This document shows, piece after piece, positions 53,508-63,089 of a DNA stretch of 64,000 nt. Below the pieces are notes generated by a model that was given only the letters and a program-made list of their open reading frames with translations, was not told the origin of the DNA and ran no database searches. The position numbers and the translations under genes were made by a program. Within the stretch, counting starts at the first letter, position 1. Each line of letters opens with the position of its first letter. This DNA is from Mycobacterium europaeum (GTDB lineage Bacteria > Actinomycetota > Actinomycetes > Mycobacteriales > Mycobacteriaceae): NCBI RefSeq assembly GCF_002102155.1, contig NZ_LQOU01000015.1:150423-214422 (forward strand), read 5' to 3'.

Positions 53508-53606
53508 GTCGACGCACCAAACCCCTTGTCCCCCAATACCGCGGCGCCGTCACGAGCGCGGTACCGGGGCGTGGCCCCCCAGTCACCAAGGTAGGCTGAG
53601 CTGGAC

Positions 53607-54242
53607 ATGCGCCCTATCGCCGACTCGACACCCCGCCGCTTATCGGTCGCGATGAAGGACGGGTCGGCGGCAGAGCACGTCGCCGCCGAGCAAAGCGCTT
53701 TCATATCCGAATTGCTCGCCGGCCGGGTTAACGCTCGCGGCTATTCCGAGTACCTGCTTCGGTTACGGGTGGTCTACGCCGCCCTGGAAGACGCCATCCG
53801 GGCCCGCCGCAACGACCCCACGGTCGCCGCCGTCTACGACCCGGCGCTGGAGCGCCTCGGGGCCATCGACGCCGACCTCGAGCATTGGCGGCCCGGAGCC
53901 ACCCGCGAGGTCGACTCCCCCGCCGCGATGGCATACGGCGAGCGAATCGCCACCCTGACGTGGGGTGGATCGCTGGTGGCGCACCACTACACGCGCTATC
54001 TCGGAGACCTTTCCGGCGGGCGGGTCATCGGTAAGGCCCTCGATCGCAAGTTCGGTCTTCGCGGTGCCGGGCTCGCGTTTTACGAATTCCCGGTGCGGGC
54101 CAAACCGTACAAAGACTCCTACCGCGTCCGCCTTGATGCACTCGGCCTCAAAGTGAACGACGTCGATCGCATTGTCGACGAGGTGAATGTGGCCTTTGCT
54201 TTGAATCGCGCTCTACTCGATGAACTCGCCGACCACATCTGA
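53607..54242 (+). CDS. Heme oxygenase (biliverdin-producing type)
   Basis: 211 aa. The family signature LSVAMKDGSAAEHVAAEQSA places the proximal heme ligand at His24. The distal helix contains LGDLSGGRVIGKAL, and later FYEFPVRAKPYKDSYRVRLD matches the canonical C-terminal segment. This is the HmuO/HO-1 type, unlike the MhuD type also used by mycobacteria. It degrades heme and releases iron, CO and a biliverdin. It follows the FKBP gene by 99 bp. Confidence 0.92.
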   Translation: MRPIADSTPRRLSVAMKDGSAAEHVAAEQSAFISELLAGRVNARGYSEYLLRLRVVYAALEDAIRARRNDPTVAAVYDPALERLGAIDADLEHWRPGATREVDSPAAMAYGERIATLTWGGSLVAHHYTRYLGDLSGGRVIGKALDRKFGLRGAGLAFYEFPVRAKPYKDSYRVRLDALGLKVNDVDRIVDEVNVAFALNRALLDELADHI

Positions 54243-54272
54243 CGGTCATTGCTGTCACGCGTTCGAGCAATG

Positions 54273-55706
54273 TCAGAAGTTGAGTCCCGAGAACATGATT
54301 CGATTGGGATCGTATTTCTGGCGCACGGCGGTCAACCGGGACAGGTTCGAGCTGAAATACCGCGACGCGGGCTGGCTCGCCTCGACGTAGTTCACATAAC
54401 CGCCGACCGAATATGGTTGCACGGCTTGGTGTGCGGTGCTGAGCCAGTTGGTCGCCGCCGCCGCATCGCCGGTTTCGACGTACCACTGCACCAGTGCGTA
54501 CTGCCGGCGCCACGGGAATGCCGTCGCGCCCGGCGCCACGTCGGCGAGGGCGCCGTCGAGCGCGTGCATGATCGCCAACATGCGCCCGGCCCCGCGGGGG
54601 AATGCCTCGACGGCCCTGGCGATCCCCTGGGCGGTGGCCGCGTTGACGACGGGCAGCACGTCGGATCCGCCGACATACCCGAGTGGTGAGGGGTTGAGGT
54701 TGCCGACGGCCAGATACCTCACCAGATCCAGATAGTTGAAGGTGTGGTTTTCGGTCGCCGAGGGTTGCACCCCAACGGCTTTCGTGATGGCGGCCCCGAC
54801 GCTGCTCCCGGAGCCGACCGGGCAGGTCGTCATGATGCGGCAATGGGTTCCCATCGCGTCGACGGTGGCGTCGGCCAGCGCCCAGCTGTTCCGGTCGGCG
54901 GTGCGTAGCCAGTTCTGCCAACCCACCAGAACCTGCGCAAACGACTCGGGTGGAAAGTTGAGGTTCACCACGTCGAGATCGGTGGTCGGGAAGGTCGCAA
55001 ACGTCAGCGAGGTGGTCACGCCGAAGTTGCCGCCGCCGCCACCGCGCAAGCCCCAGAACAGGTCGGGGTTGCTGGCGTTGGACGCGGTCACCGCCTGACC
55101 ACCGGGCAGTACCACCGAGGCCGAAACCAATTGGTCGCAGAGCAGACCGGCGCGGCGGGAATTGGCGCCCAGTCCCCCGCCCAGAGCATGCCCTGAGGCG
55201 CCGACCGACGGGCAGGTGCCGGTCGGGATGCCCCGGCCCGCGCCGGCCAACGCCTCGTGCATCGCGTACAGACTCGTCGCGGGCGTCACGGTGATGTGCC
55301 CGGTGGCGGCGTCGTAGTTGATTCCCCCCGGCAGCTGGCGCAGGTCGAGCACCATGACGCCGTTCGCCGTGGACGCGCCGATGTAGGAATGCCCGCCGCT
55401 GCGCGGGGCCACCTTCAGGTTGTGCGCCGCGGCGAACGCCATGGCCTTCTGCACGTCCGCCGGCGAGGTCGGGGTGACGATCGCCGTGGGCGTCGAGCCG
55501 TTGTAGTTGGTGTTGAAGACCTGCTTGGCTGCGCCGAACGCGCCGTGGTCCGGCAGGAGCACCTGTCCACCGATGGCGGTGGAAAGACCCTCCCACCCGG
55601 TGGGATTCGGGGCGGCCGTCGCCCGTCCCGGGCCCAGGACCGCACCGGCGACCAACGCTCCGGCGGTACCCCGAAGGAAGGTCTGGCGGGAGAATTCACG
55701 CGCCAC
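54273..55706 (-). CDS. Secreted FAD-linked oxidase (BBE type)
   Basis: A 477-aa flavoenzyme. An N-terminal export signal (SRQTFLRGTAGALVAGAVLG) has the layout of a Tat signal but with a single Arg before QTFL. The FAD-binding domain holds RSGGHSY (His for 8-alpha-histidyl linkage) and GLLCDQLVSA (Cys in the place used for bicovalent FAD). The C-terminal BBE tail is YVNYVEASQPASRYFSSNLS followed by KYDPNRIMFSGLNF. Such oxidases act on sugars, alcohols or alkaloid-like compounds. The substrate is unknown. Confidence 0.9.
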   Translation of the reverse strand: MAREFSRQTFLRGTAGALVAGAVLGPGRATAAPNPTGWEGLSTAIGGQVLLPDHGAFGAAKQVFNTNYNGSTPTAIVTPTSPADVQKAMAFAAAHNLKVAPRSGGHSYIGASTANGVMVLDLRQLPGGINYDAATGHITVTPATSLYAMHEALAGAGRGIPTGTCPSVGASGHALGGGLGANSRRAGLLCDQLVSASVVLPGGQAVTASNASNPDLFWGLRGGGGGNFGVTTSLTFATFPTTDLDVVNLNFPPESFAQVLVGWQNWLRTADRNSWALADATVDAMGTHCRIMTTCPVGSGSSVGAAITKAVGVQPSATENHTFNYLDLVRYLAVGNLNPSPLGYVGGSDVLPVVNAATAQGIARAVEAFPRGAGRMLAIMHALDGALADVAPGATAFPWRRQYALVQWYVETGDAAAATNWLSTAHQAVQPYSVGGYVNYVEASQPASRYFSSNLSRLTAVRQKYDPNRIMFSGLNF

Positions 55707-55949
55707 CGACGGCCCCCGGGGTCTGCCTCATGTCTGGCATTCTCGAATGCGCGACATCGAAATCCGTGGTGCCCCATGCCGTGTGACCGGATCGAAACCG
55801 AGACGAACCGCGGCGGTGATCTATCCGCCCAGCCCGAGGCGCGCAGCCTCAGACAGACAGGTGGGTCTTTGCCTCGTATTGTCTGCAGCATGATCGCCGC
55901 TTGGATGTGCGCGCCGCGCGAGACCGCACGGTAAGCGGGGCTCTGGCAC

Positions 55950-56633
55950 GTGGGTGCTCTGGTGCCGGCGCTTGCCGGCCTGGCGTTTCTCGATTCGTTG
56001 AACGTCCTCAACCTGGGTGTGGTTTCGGCGGTCATCTTCGACAGCCGGTTGAGTCGCCGATCGCCGGTTCCGGGCGCCCTGAGCTTCGTCGCGGGCGTGT
56101 TCGCCGTGACGACCACGTTCGGGGTGTGCACGGTGCTGGGTCTGAGCTTCTTGACTCACGCCGTCGGCTTCCACGTGACACCGGCCATCCGTTTTCGCGG
56201 CGAGCTGGTGCTCGGCGTGGTGCTGGCCGGCCTGGCCTACTTCCCGCTGACCGCGCAATCATCGGCTCCCGGCTGGGCGCTGGCGGCGATGCGCCAGCGC
56301 CCGTGGTTGCTCGGATTCCTCGGGTTGGCGGTCGGTAGCGGCCAAGCGCCAACCGCCATCCCCTATCTCACCGCCTTGACCATGCTCGTCGCCCTACACC
56401 CGAGGCCGCCGCTCTGGCCGTTGATCATCTTGGTCTACTGGGCGATCGCGCTTTCCCCACCGCTGCTGATCCTCGCCCTCTCGATGAGGAAAACCATGCG
56501 AGCCAAGCGCATTCAGCGCAGCCTCGTGCGTGCCCTCACGCGCTACGGCCCGATGTCGGTGCGGCTCTTGTTCCTGGTCTTCGGCATCGGTCTGGTGGCC
56601 GACGCGCTGGTCAACCACAGTGCGCTGTGGTGA
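55950..56633 (+). CDS. GAP family membrane protein (Sap-like)
   Basis: A 227-aa integral membrane protein from GTG 55950. Six hydrophobic segments include AGLAFLDSLNVLNLGVVSAV, FVAGVFAVTTTFGVCTVLGL and LVLGVVLAGLAYFPLTAQSS. It matches the GAP (Sap, sulfolipid-1-addressing) protein layout, which is linked to glycolipid and peptidolipid export. It is divergent from the flavoenzyme gene and ends 7 bp before the convergent peptidase gene. The transported lipid is unknown. Confidence 0.82.
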   Translation: MGALVPALAGLAFLDSLNVLNLGVVSAVIFDSRLSRRSPVPGALSFVAGVFAVTTTFGVCTVLGLSFLTHAVGFHVTPAIRFRGELVLGVVLAGLAYFPLTAQSSAPGWALAAMRQRPWLLGFLGLAVGSGQAPTAIPYLTALTMLVALHPRPPLWPLIILVYWAIALSPPLLILALSMRKTMRAKRIQRSLVRALTRYGPMSVRLLFLVFGIGLVADALVNHSALW

Positions 56634-56639
56634 CGCGCC

Positions 56640-57875
56640 TCAGGCCTGGGGTCCCTCCGAGGGCGGCCACACCGAACCCGGCGACGCCTCGCCGGGTGAA
56701 TCGTGCTCCCCGCGGGCCAGCGGCACCCACCGCTCGCTCGGCGCGGGCTGTTTGGACGACGGGAAGTCCCGCAGCTTGCCCGACGGCTTGGCGTCCCATT
56801 TGGCGAAGGTCAGTGGCGTCTGCAGCCAGGAGTGCAGCAGGCAGTACACCGCCTGCAGCGAGTCCAGATGCGTGCGCTCCCAGCCGTGGCTGCCGTCGAG
56901 CCCGAAACCCACGAGCGCGGCCCGCGTGCCCGCGCCCGCCTCGATCGCCGCCGCGGCGTCTGAGCGGTAGAACCTAAACACGTCGCGCGCGTACGGGATG
57001 CCCTGCTCATCGGCGAGCCGGCACAACTTCCGGGTCAGGTGGTAGTCGAACGGCCCGTGCAAGTCGGCCATCGGGATCGTCACGCCATCCTCGATGGAGT
57101 GCTGGCCCGGCGCGCACACCGCGTTGTCCACCGACACCAACTCGGCCACATCAGCGGGCAGGCCGTGGCTCGCCCCGTGGCCGACCTCCTCGGTGATGGT
57201 GATCATGACCATGGTGCGATGCGGCAACACCAGTTTGTTCTCGGCGAAATTCTTGGCCAGCGCGAGCGCGATCGCGACACCCGCCTTGCCGTCGAGGTGG
57301 CGGGAAACGATGTAGCCGTCGGCGGTCAGTTCAGGGCTGGCGATGAAGGCGACGAAGTCGCCGATCTGCAGCCCGAGACGGATCAGGTCCTCCCGCGAGG
57401 ACACCTTGCGGTCGACGCGGACCTCGACGTGTTCCCAATCGGTGGGCTGCAGGTCGATCTCGTCACCGAACGCGTGCCCACTGGCCTTGAGTGGCATCAC
57501 CGTGCCGGTGATGAATTCGTCGGGGTCATCGGAGAAGATGCGGACCCGGGCGCCCGCGGCGAACCGGGCCGAGAACGTGCCGACCGGAACCACCTCGAGT
57601 CGGCCGTTGTCCTTGAGTCGGCGCACCATACAGCCGATCGTGTCGGCGTGAACCACCAGCGCGCGGTCGGTGGTCGCCGATTCTCCGGGCAGTTCGGCGG
57701 TCAGCGCGCCGCGGCGCGTGAGCGAGAACGGCACGCCGAAGTCGTCGAAGATGTCGCCGATGAGCTGCATCACCGCGTCCGTCCGCCCCGCCGGACTCGG
57801 CGTCTGTAGCAGCGCGAGCAGCGTGTCGACCATCCAGGTGCGGTCGGCCTCGGTCATGGCCGGGGTGTGACGCAA
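56640..57875 (-). CDS. M42-family peptidase, osmoprotectant NAGGN type
   Basis: 411 aa from TTG 57875, preceded by a strong GAGAGGAGA site; a further 12 residues upstream (ATG 57911) are the alternative. The di-zinc peptidase core includes VVHADTIGCMVRRLKDNGRL, the central VSRHLDGKAGVAIALALAKN, and ITITEEVGHGASHGLP. The sequence fits the M42-type peptidase that accompanies N-acetylglutaminylglutamine amide (NAGGN) osmoprotectant synthesis. The usual synthesis genes are not in this window, so here it is separated or working alone. Confidence 0.82.
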   Translation of the reverse strand: MRHTPAMTEADRTWMVDTLLALLQTPSPAGRTDAVMQLIGDIFDDFGVPFSLTRRGALTAELPGESATTDRALVVHADTIGCMVRRLKDNGRLEVVPVGTFSARFAAGARVRIFSDDPDEFITGTVMPLKASGHAFGDEIDLQPTDWEHVEVRVDRKVSSREDLIRLGLQIGDFVAFIASPELTADGYIVSRHLDGKAGVAIALALAKNFAENKLVLPHRTMVMITITEEVGHGASHGLPADVAELVSVDNAVCAPGQHSIEDGVTIPMADLHGPFDYHLTRKLCRLADEQGIPYARDVFRFYRSDAAAAIEAGAGTRAALVGFGLDGSHGWERTHLDSLQAVYCLLHSWLQTPLTFAKWDAKPSGKLRDFPSSKQPAPSERWVPLARGEHDSPGEASPGSVWPPSEGPQA

Positions 57876-58533
57876 GGTGTCTCCTCTCGGATCGTCCGGG
57901 ACCGCGTTCAACCTACCGCGTGGTCACCGTTGATCCATCGGCCCGGGCCGCGAGACCGGCGCCGCAAGAGGGCGGCCTGTCCCCCTCGCGATCACGGTAG
58001 GGCACTGCGTATGCGAACGCGCGTCGGCGCAACCCATTCGGTCATGCGGAGGTGGCGCGCCCGGCGGATGTGGGTTCGCGTCGGGGCGGACCGGCCTGCG
58101 CGTCCGACGGTGCCATTCGAACACCCCGCGGCCTTTTACCGCAACAAAGTGTTTGCTGGGTGCGGCTTATCGGCGGCTTGCAACAGCTGGGCCCACTTTC
58201 ACTCATGGTTCGCGTCGGAGGCTTTTCGGCGGGGCCGAGTCGAGGGGATTCTTGCCCTCCTCTTTTGTTGACGTAGGAAACCCTTGAACTGCGAATCTTT
58301 CTGCGCTGGCGGTGCGCAGAGCCCCATCTTCCCGGCGGGGAATCCGCATGGGCGACCACGTCTGTGGCCCCGACCGCGGGTGCTCCAGCATTGAGTCGAC
58401 GGTTGTTTTGTGCGAGTTCACGCAATTTGCTGTCGCAGCGGATATGCTTCCGTCCACTCTCGGGCTTCGGCCCGCGCAGGTGGGGGCCGCGCGGAAGTCC
58501 GAGGCCCCTACGCGACAACGAAGTGAGAAGCGA
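57876..58533. other. Gene-free stretch
   Basis: 658 bp between the M42 peptidase and the PknH-sensor-like lipoprotein. The open frames here have Arg/Trp-rich shadow composition and no family-like motif. I see no clear RNA gene or repeat. It probably contains the promoters of the two divergent flanking genes. Confidence 0.4.
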
Positions 58534-59277
58534 ATGCGCCGAATACCAACCGCAGTCTCCGCCGCGGCCATCGCACTCCTGGTCGCGGCATGCGGCGGCG
58601 GCGGGGGCGGCCCGGGGGCGTCGACCACGACCTCGTCGCGGCCCCCGGTCGCGCAAGCCGCGCTGCCCGGCCTCCTGCTCTCGTCGGCGGATATCGACGG
58701 CGCGTTGGGCGTCACCGGATCCAAGACCAAGGAAAAGACCGACAAGCTCCAAGACGACAACGCGAAGCAGCAGTGGCCCGCTGGGTGGAAATTCCCCGAC
58801 GACTGCATCTTCGCCATCGGCCCCGGGGAAGCGCCCGTCTATGCCGGCAGCGGCTACACCGCGGCCAGCACCGACGATGAGGTCGCCTCGCTACCGCCGA
58901 ACTCCGACGAGCCGGACCCCGAGGTGAGCCAGGTGTTGGTGCTGTTCCCGTCAGCCAAGGAGGCGAATGCCTTCTTCACCACCTCGGCGCAGCGCTGGCC
59001 GGCGTGCGCCAACCGCCAGTTCACCACCCCGGCCGGGCCGGACAGCCCGGAGACGGGGTGGCAGGTGGGGCCGGTCTCGAACACCAACGGCATGCTGAGC
59101 ACCACTTTGACGATGACACTGCGCGACAACGGCAACGTCCTGCTGACCATGACCTGCCAGCGCGCGCTGACGGTACGCAACAACCTCGCGATCGATGTCG
59201 GCGTCGTCCGCAAGAACCCCGTGGACTCGGCGACCAAGCTCGCCGGTCAGCTCGCGGCCAGAGTCGACAAGCAGTGA
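58534..59277 (+). CDS. Lipoprotein with PknH-like extracellular sensor domain
   Basis: 247 aa from ATG 58534 (MRRIPTAVSAAAIALLVAAC). The lipobox LVAAC (Cys20) is followed by a Gly/Ser/Thr linker. The domain then shows PGLLLSSADIDGALGVTGSK, DDCIFAIGPGEAPVYAGSGY, WPACANRQF, and VLLTMTCQRALTVRNNLAID. The Cys positions and the NNLAIDV ending match the PknH_C-type sensor fold found in the M. tuberculosis kinase PknH and in several lipoproteins. The ligand is unknown. The longer upstream frame (to 58312) is not needed. Confidence 0.88.
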   Translation: MRRIPTAVSAAAIALLVAACGGGGGGPGASTTTSSRPPVAQAALPGLLLSSADIDGALGVTGSKTKEKTDKLQDDNAKQQWPAGWKFPDDCIFAIGPGEAPVYAGSGYTAASTDDEVASLPPNSDEPDPEVSQVLVLFPSAKEANAFFTTSAQRWPACANRQFTTPAGPDSPETGWQVGPVSNTNGMLSTTLTMTLRDNGNVLLTMTCQRALTVRNNLAIDVGVVRKNPVDSATKLAGQLAARVDKQ

Positions 59278-59302
59278 GCCGCTTGGCTCCTGGGCTCGGC
59301 GC

Positions 59303-60184
59303 CTAGGGGGCGGCGGCCAGTTCCGCGATGAGGTCGGCCAGGGCAAGGATCCGCTCGGCGTTGCGGACGTGCAGGCTTTCGATCATCCGACCGTCCACCG
59401 TGATGACACTGGTGCCCGCGGCCCGCGCCTCCTCGTAGGCCGCGACAACCTTGCGGGCGTCGCTGAGCTCCCGTTCCGAGGGCCCGAACAGGTCGTTGGC
59501 CGGGGCGATCTGGGAAGGATGGATCAAACTCTTGCCGTCGAAACCCATTTCGCGTCCTTGCCGAGCCTCGGCGCGAAAGCCGTCTTCGTCGGTGATGTCG
59601 TTGAACACGCCGTCCAGAATCACCTTGCCGGCCGCCCTGGCTCCCAGCACCGCCAACGCCAGCGCGGGCACGACGGGCGCGCGCCCGGGCACGTGCAAGC
59701 CGTGCAAATCGTTCACCAGGTCGTTGGTGCCGACCACCATCGCCGCCAATCGATCGCTCGCCGAGGCGATCTCCTCGACCCTCAGGAAGGACCGCGGCGT
59801 TTCGATCATCACCCACAGCCGCAACGATTCCGGCGCGTGCAGCCTGTCCAGCGTCGCGGCCAGCGCTCGAACCTGCTCGCCCGACTCGACCTTCGGCACC
59901 AGCACCCCGTCGGCGGTCGAGCCCGCCACGGCCGTCAGGTCCGCGTCGTGCCACTCGGTGTCCACACCGTTGATGCGCACGACGACCTCCCGGGGCCGGT
60001 ATCCGCCCGACGAGATCGCGTCGCACACCGTCGCCCGCGAATCGGCCTTGGCGTCGGGGCCCACCGCGTCCTCGAGGTCGAAGATGACCACGTCGGCGGC
60101 CAGCGATTTTCCCTTCTCCAACGCCCGGGGCTTGTTGCCCGGCAGGTACAAGGCCGAGCGACGCGGGCGCAGCGTGGGTGCCAT
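59303..60184 (-). CDS. CitE-like CoA-ester lyase (HpcH/HpaI aldolase family)
   Basis: About 293 aa from ATG 60184 (a TTG one codon upstream is also possible). Family landmarks: RSALYLPGNKPRALEKGKSL, the metal-ligand strand VVIFDLEDAVGPDAKADSRA, VVRINGVDTEWHDADL, VLVPKVESGEQV, WVMIETPRSFLRVEEIASAS, and GFDGKSLIHPSQIAPANDLF. It is a cytoplasmic Mg2+-dependent lyase that cleaves malyl-, citramalyl- or related CoA esters. The exact substrate is not readable. It is convergent with the lipoprotein gene. Confidence 0.88.
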   Translation of the reverse strand: MAPTLRPRRSALYLPGNKPRALEKGKSLAADVVIFDLEDAVGPDAKADSRATVCDAISSGGYRPREVVVRINGVDTEWHDADLTAVAGSTADGVLVPKVESGEQVRALAATLDRLHAPESLRLWVMIETPRSFLRVEEIASASDRLAAMVVGTNDLVNDLHGLHVPGRAPVVPALALAVLGARAAGKVILDGVFNDITDEDGFRAEARQGREMGFDGKSLIHPSQIAPANDLFGPSERELSDARKVVAAYEEARAAGTSVITVDGRMIESLHVRNAERILALADLIAELAAAP

Positions 60185-60349
60185 CAAGTGATTCGCTTCC
60201 TGTGGTCGAGCTCGGTGGGTGCGTGGTGAGGCGGCATAGGCAGAAAGTACCCTTCGATTCGGGTGGTTCCGCCGCGCGGCTGGTCTACGGTGAACCGCCC
60301 AAACGCGAATCGGCCGCCGCGGCGGCCGAATCCCCGGAGGGAGCGGCGA

Positions 60350-61273
60350 ATGTCAACGCTTGGTTCAGCGCGCACCGAAGGTGACAGCTGGGATTTGGCA
60401 TCCAGCGTCGGGGCGACCGCCACGATGATTGCCGCGTCCCGAGCGCTGGCCTCCCGGGCCCCGGATCCGCTGCTCGACGACCGGTTCGCCGATCCGTTGG
60501 TGCGCGCGGTCGGACACCCGTTCTTCGTCCGCATGCTGGACGGCGAAATCCCGCTCGAGAGCGACGACATGCCGCTGACGCTGCAGCAGCGTCGCGAGCA
60601 GATTGCCGTGCGCACCAGGTTTTTCGATGACTTCCTGACGTCGGCGACCGCCGCCGGCATACGTCAGGCCGTCATCCTGGCGGCCGGGCTTGACGCTCGT
60701 GCCTACCGGTTGCCGTGGCCGGCGGGCACGGTGGTTTACGAGGTCGATCAGCCCGAGGTCATCGCGTTCAAAGGTGGCACGCTGGCCCGGCTCGGGGCCG
60801 AACCGACCGCCGAACGTCGGACCGTCGGTATCGACCTGCGCGACGACTGGCCAAAAGCTCTGCGCGACAATGGCTTCGATCCTGCCGCTGCCACGGCCTG
60901 GATCGCTGAAGGTCTGCTCCCCTACCTGCCGCCGCAGGCCCAGGACCGCCTCTTGGACAACATCTCCGCCCTCAGCGCACCGGGCAGCCGGCTGGCCACC
61001 GAGAACATCACCGACATGGGCGTGTTCACCGACGAGCGCGCCCGCGCGATGCGCACCACCTGGCGCAAGCACGGGCTGGACATCGACGTCGCCGAACTGG
61101 TGTGGCACGGGGAACGCCAACCCGCCGGGGATCACCTCGCCGCCACCGGCTGGGTCGTCACCCCCCACCCCACCGAGCGGCTGTACGCCGACTACGGCTT
61201 CGCCGTTCCCGACAATGAGATCGTCAAGGCGTTCCGGCACGCCATCACCTACATCAGCGCCGAACGGGGCTGA
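60350..61273 (+). CDS. Class I SAM-dependent methyltransferase (TIGR00027 type)
   Basis: 307 aa from ATG 60350, with a GGAGGG site 8 bp before it. The mycobacterial leucine-carboxyl-methyltransferase-like family is evident: [20 protein letters not shown], then [40 protein letters not shown], and the SAM motif [17 protein letters not shown]. The C-terminal half holds [20 protein letters not shown]. Mycobacteria carry many of these; the substrates are largely unknown. It ends 8 bp before the convergent zwf gene. Confidence 0.92.
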   Translation: MSTLGSARTEGDSWDLASSVGATATMIAASRALASRAPDPLLDDRFADPLVRAVGHPFFVRMLDGEIPLESDDMPLTLQQRREQIAVRTRFFDDFLTSATAAGIRQAVILAAGLDARAYRLPWPAGTVVYEVDQPEVIAFKGGTLARLGAEPTAERRTVGIDLRDDWPKALRDNGFDPAAATAWIAEGLLPYLPPQAQDRLLDNISALSAPGSRLATENITDMGVFTDERARAMRTTWRKHGLDIDVAELVWHGERQPAGDHLAATGWVVTPHPTERLYADYGFAVPDNEIVKAFRHAITYISAERG

Positions 61274-61281
61274 ACCAGGCC

Positions 61282-62787
61282 TCAGCAGTCACGACCGCGA
61301 TCGCGCCACTCCCGCTCGAACGGCAGCCGCCACGCGTTCGGCGCGATCAGTTGATGAATGGCGTTGGGACCCCAGGTGCCGGGCTGATACATCTTCGCCG
61401 GCGGAGGGTCGTCGAGCAGCTCCTGCGAACGCTCCCATAACGATTCGATGCCCTCGGCAGTGGTGAACAGCGTGTGATCGCCTCGCATCGCGTCGAGGAT
61501 GAGTCGTTCGTACGCCTCCAGCACGTCCACCACGGTGTCGATCTCCTGCGAGGAGAACTGCATGGACAGCTTGTCCAGCTTCATGCCCGGGCCGGGGCGC
61601 TTCCCGTAGAAAGACAGCGACACCTTCGAGTTGTCGGCGAGGTCGAAGGTGAGGTGATCCGGGCCTTGAGTCCCGACCCCGGAGCCGGGCGGAAACATCG
61701 TCCGGGGCGCCTCCCGGAACGCGATCGAGATGATGCGGATGCCCTCGGCCATCTTCTTGCCGGTGCGGAGATAGATGGGCACGCCGGCCCAGCGCCAGTT
61801 GTCGATACCGACCTTGAGGGCGATGAACGTCTCGGTGTCGGAGTCCTTCGCCACACCCTTTTCGTCGCGGTACCCGTTGTACTGGCCGCGCACCACGTCG
61901 GAAGGCTTGACCGGCAGCATCGAGCGGAACACCTTGTTCTTCTCTTCGCTGATGGCAAAGGGTTCCAGGGCCGTCGGTGGCTCCATCACCACGAACGCCA
62001 TCACCTGGAACAGGTGCGTCACCACCATGTCCTTGTAGGCGCCGGTCTCCTCGTAGAAGTTCGCCCGCTGATCGAGGCCGAGGGCTTCGGGGATGTCGAT
62101 CTGGATGTGGTCGATAAAGTTGCGGTTCCAGATCGGTTCGAACAGGCCGTTGGCAAAGCGGAACGCCAAGATGTTCTGGGCGGCCTCCTTGCCCAGGAAG
62201 TGGTCGATACGGAAGATCTGGGATTCCTCGAACGTTTCGTGCACGAAGTCGTTGAGCGCCACCGCACTGGCGTAGTCGGTCCCGAACGGCTTCTCCATCA
62301 CCACCCTGGAGCGCTCGACGAGCTTGGCGTCGCTCAGCATGGTGATGACTTGGCGGGCGGCTTTCGGCGGCACCGACAGGTAATGCAGACGCCGGACGTC
62401 CGGACCGAGTTCGGCCTCGGCGTCGGCGACCGCCGCGGCCAGTGCTTCCGGCCCGGCGCCCTGTGGGACGTAGGTGACGATCTTCGCGAAGTTGGTCCAC
62501 TGGTCGGGCGTGAGCTTGTGCGTGCCGAACGATTCGATCGCGTCTTTGGCGATCTCGCGGAATTCATCGTCACTGAGTTCTTCCAGCGACGTTGCGACGA
62601 TGTGGATGTCGGGTGCGAGCTCGGACTGGTCCAGATAGGCCAGGCCGGGGATCAGCTTGCGTTTGGCCAGATCCCCCGTCGCGCCGAACAGGACGATGAC
62701 GTGGGGGTCGAGTCGTTCGGTCTGGTGTCGGCGCGGACGCCCATCAGCCGCCGGATAAGAGATGGTCTGCGGTTTCTTGTCGGCCAC
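61282..62787 (-). CDS. zwf: Glucose-6-phosphate 1-dehydrogenase
   Basis: A 501-aa enzyme of the oxidative pentose phosphate pathway, giving 6-phosphogluconolactone and a reduced cofactor. The N-terminal dinucleotide motif is FGATGDLAKRKLIPGL, the active site is RIDHFLGKEAAQN, and VMEKPFGTD is conserved. Length and C-terminus (TTAEGIESLWERSQELLDDP) are those of a full enzyme. It is the normal Zwf of mycobacteria; the usual partner genes tal, tkt or opcA are not present here. Confidence 0.95.
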   Translation of the reverse strand: MADKKPQTISYPAADGRPRRHQTERLDPHVIVLFGATGDLAKRKLIPGLAYLDQSELAPDIHIVATSLEELSDDEFREIAKDAIESFGTHKLTPDQWTNFAKIVTYVPQGAGPEALAAAVADAEAELGPDVRRLHYLSVPPKAARQVITMLSDAKLVERSRVVMEKPFGTDYASAVALNDFVHETFEESQIFRIDHFLGKEAAQNILAFRFANGLFEPIWNRNFIDHIQIDIPEALGLDQRANFYEETGAYKDMVVTHLFQVMAFVVMEPPTALEPFAISEEKNKVFRSMLPVKPSDVVRGQYNGYRDEKGVAKDSDTETFIALKVGIDNWRWAGVPIYLRTGKKMAEGIRIISIAFREAPRTMFPPGSGVGTQGPDHLTFDLADNSKVSLSFYGKRPGPGMKLDKLSMQFSSQEIDTVVDVLEAYERLILDAMRGDHTLFTTAEGIESLWERSQELLDDPPPAKMYQPGTWGPNAIHQLIAPNAWRLPFEREWRDRGRDC

Positions 62788-62915
62788 AATTTCGATACTT
62801 CCATCGCCGCGGCGTTATGTCGCGCCCGTCACTGGCACCGATCGGGTTACCGCCCGGCTGAGGGGGTACTGGATACCGACGGGGCGGTACCCGACCACAG
62901 TCAACGGGAAGCGAC

Positions 62916-63086
62916 ATGACGAAACCGGACAAAGACCTACGCGGTCATTCTCAGGAGCTGGAGGACATCGTCGACCAGCTCGAGGAGAAGGTGGCCGACG
63001 ACCGGGAGGCCGAGGGCGTTGCCGGCAGGCCCAGCGACCGGGAACGCGCCCCCACCCGCGGCTCGGGCGATGAACCGCCGGACTAG
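62916..63086 (+). CDS. Small charged coiled-coil protein (56 aa)
   Basis: From ATG 62916: MTKPDKDLRGHSQELEDIVD, then QLEEKVADDREAEGVAGRPS and a polar tail ending GSGDEPPD. The first 30 residues form a likely amphipathic helix with heptad spacing. It is divergent from zwf (128 bp gap) and ends 3 bp before the convergent monooxygenase. The composition is codon-typical for this DNA. No known family. Confidence 0.6.
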   Translation: MTKPDKDLRGHSQELEDIVDQLEEKVADDREAEGVAGRPSDRERAPTRGSGDEPPD

Positions 63087-63089
63087 AAC

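Noticed and set aside
57867..58271. Plus-strand 134-aa frame in the gap after the M42 peptidase
   Set aside because: Arg/Trp-rich, no motif, and no convincing ribosome-binding site.
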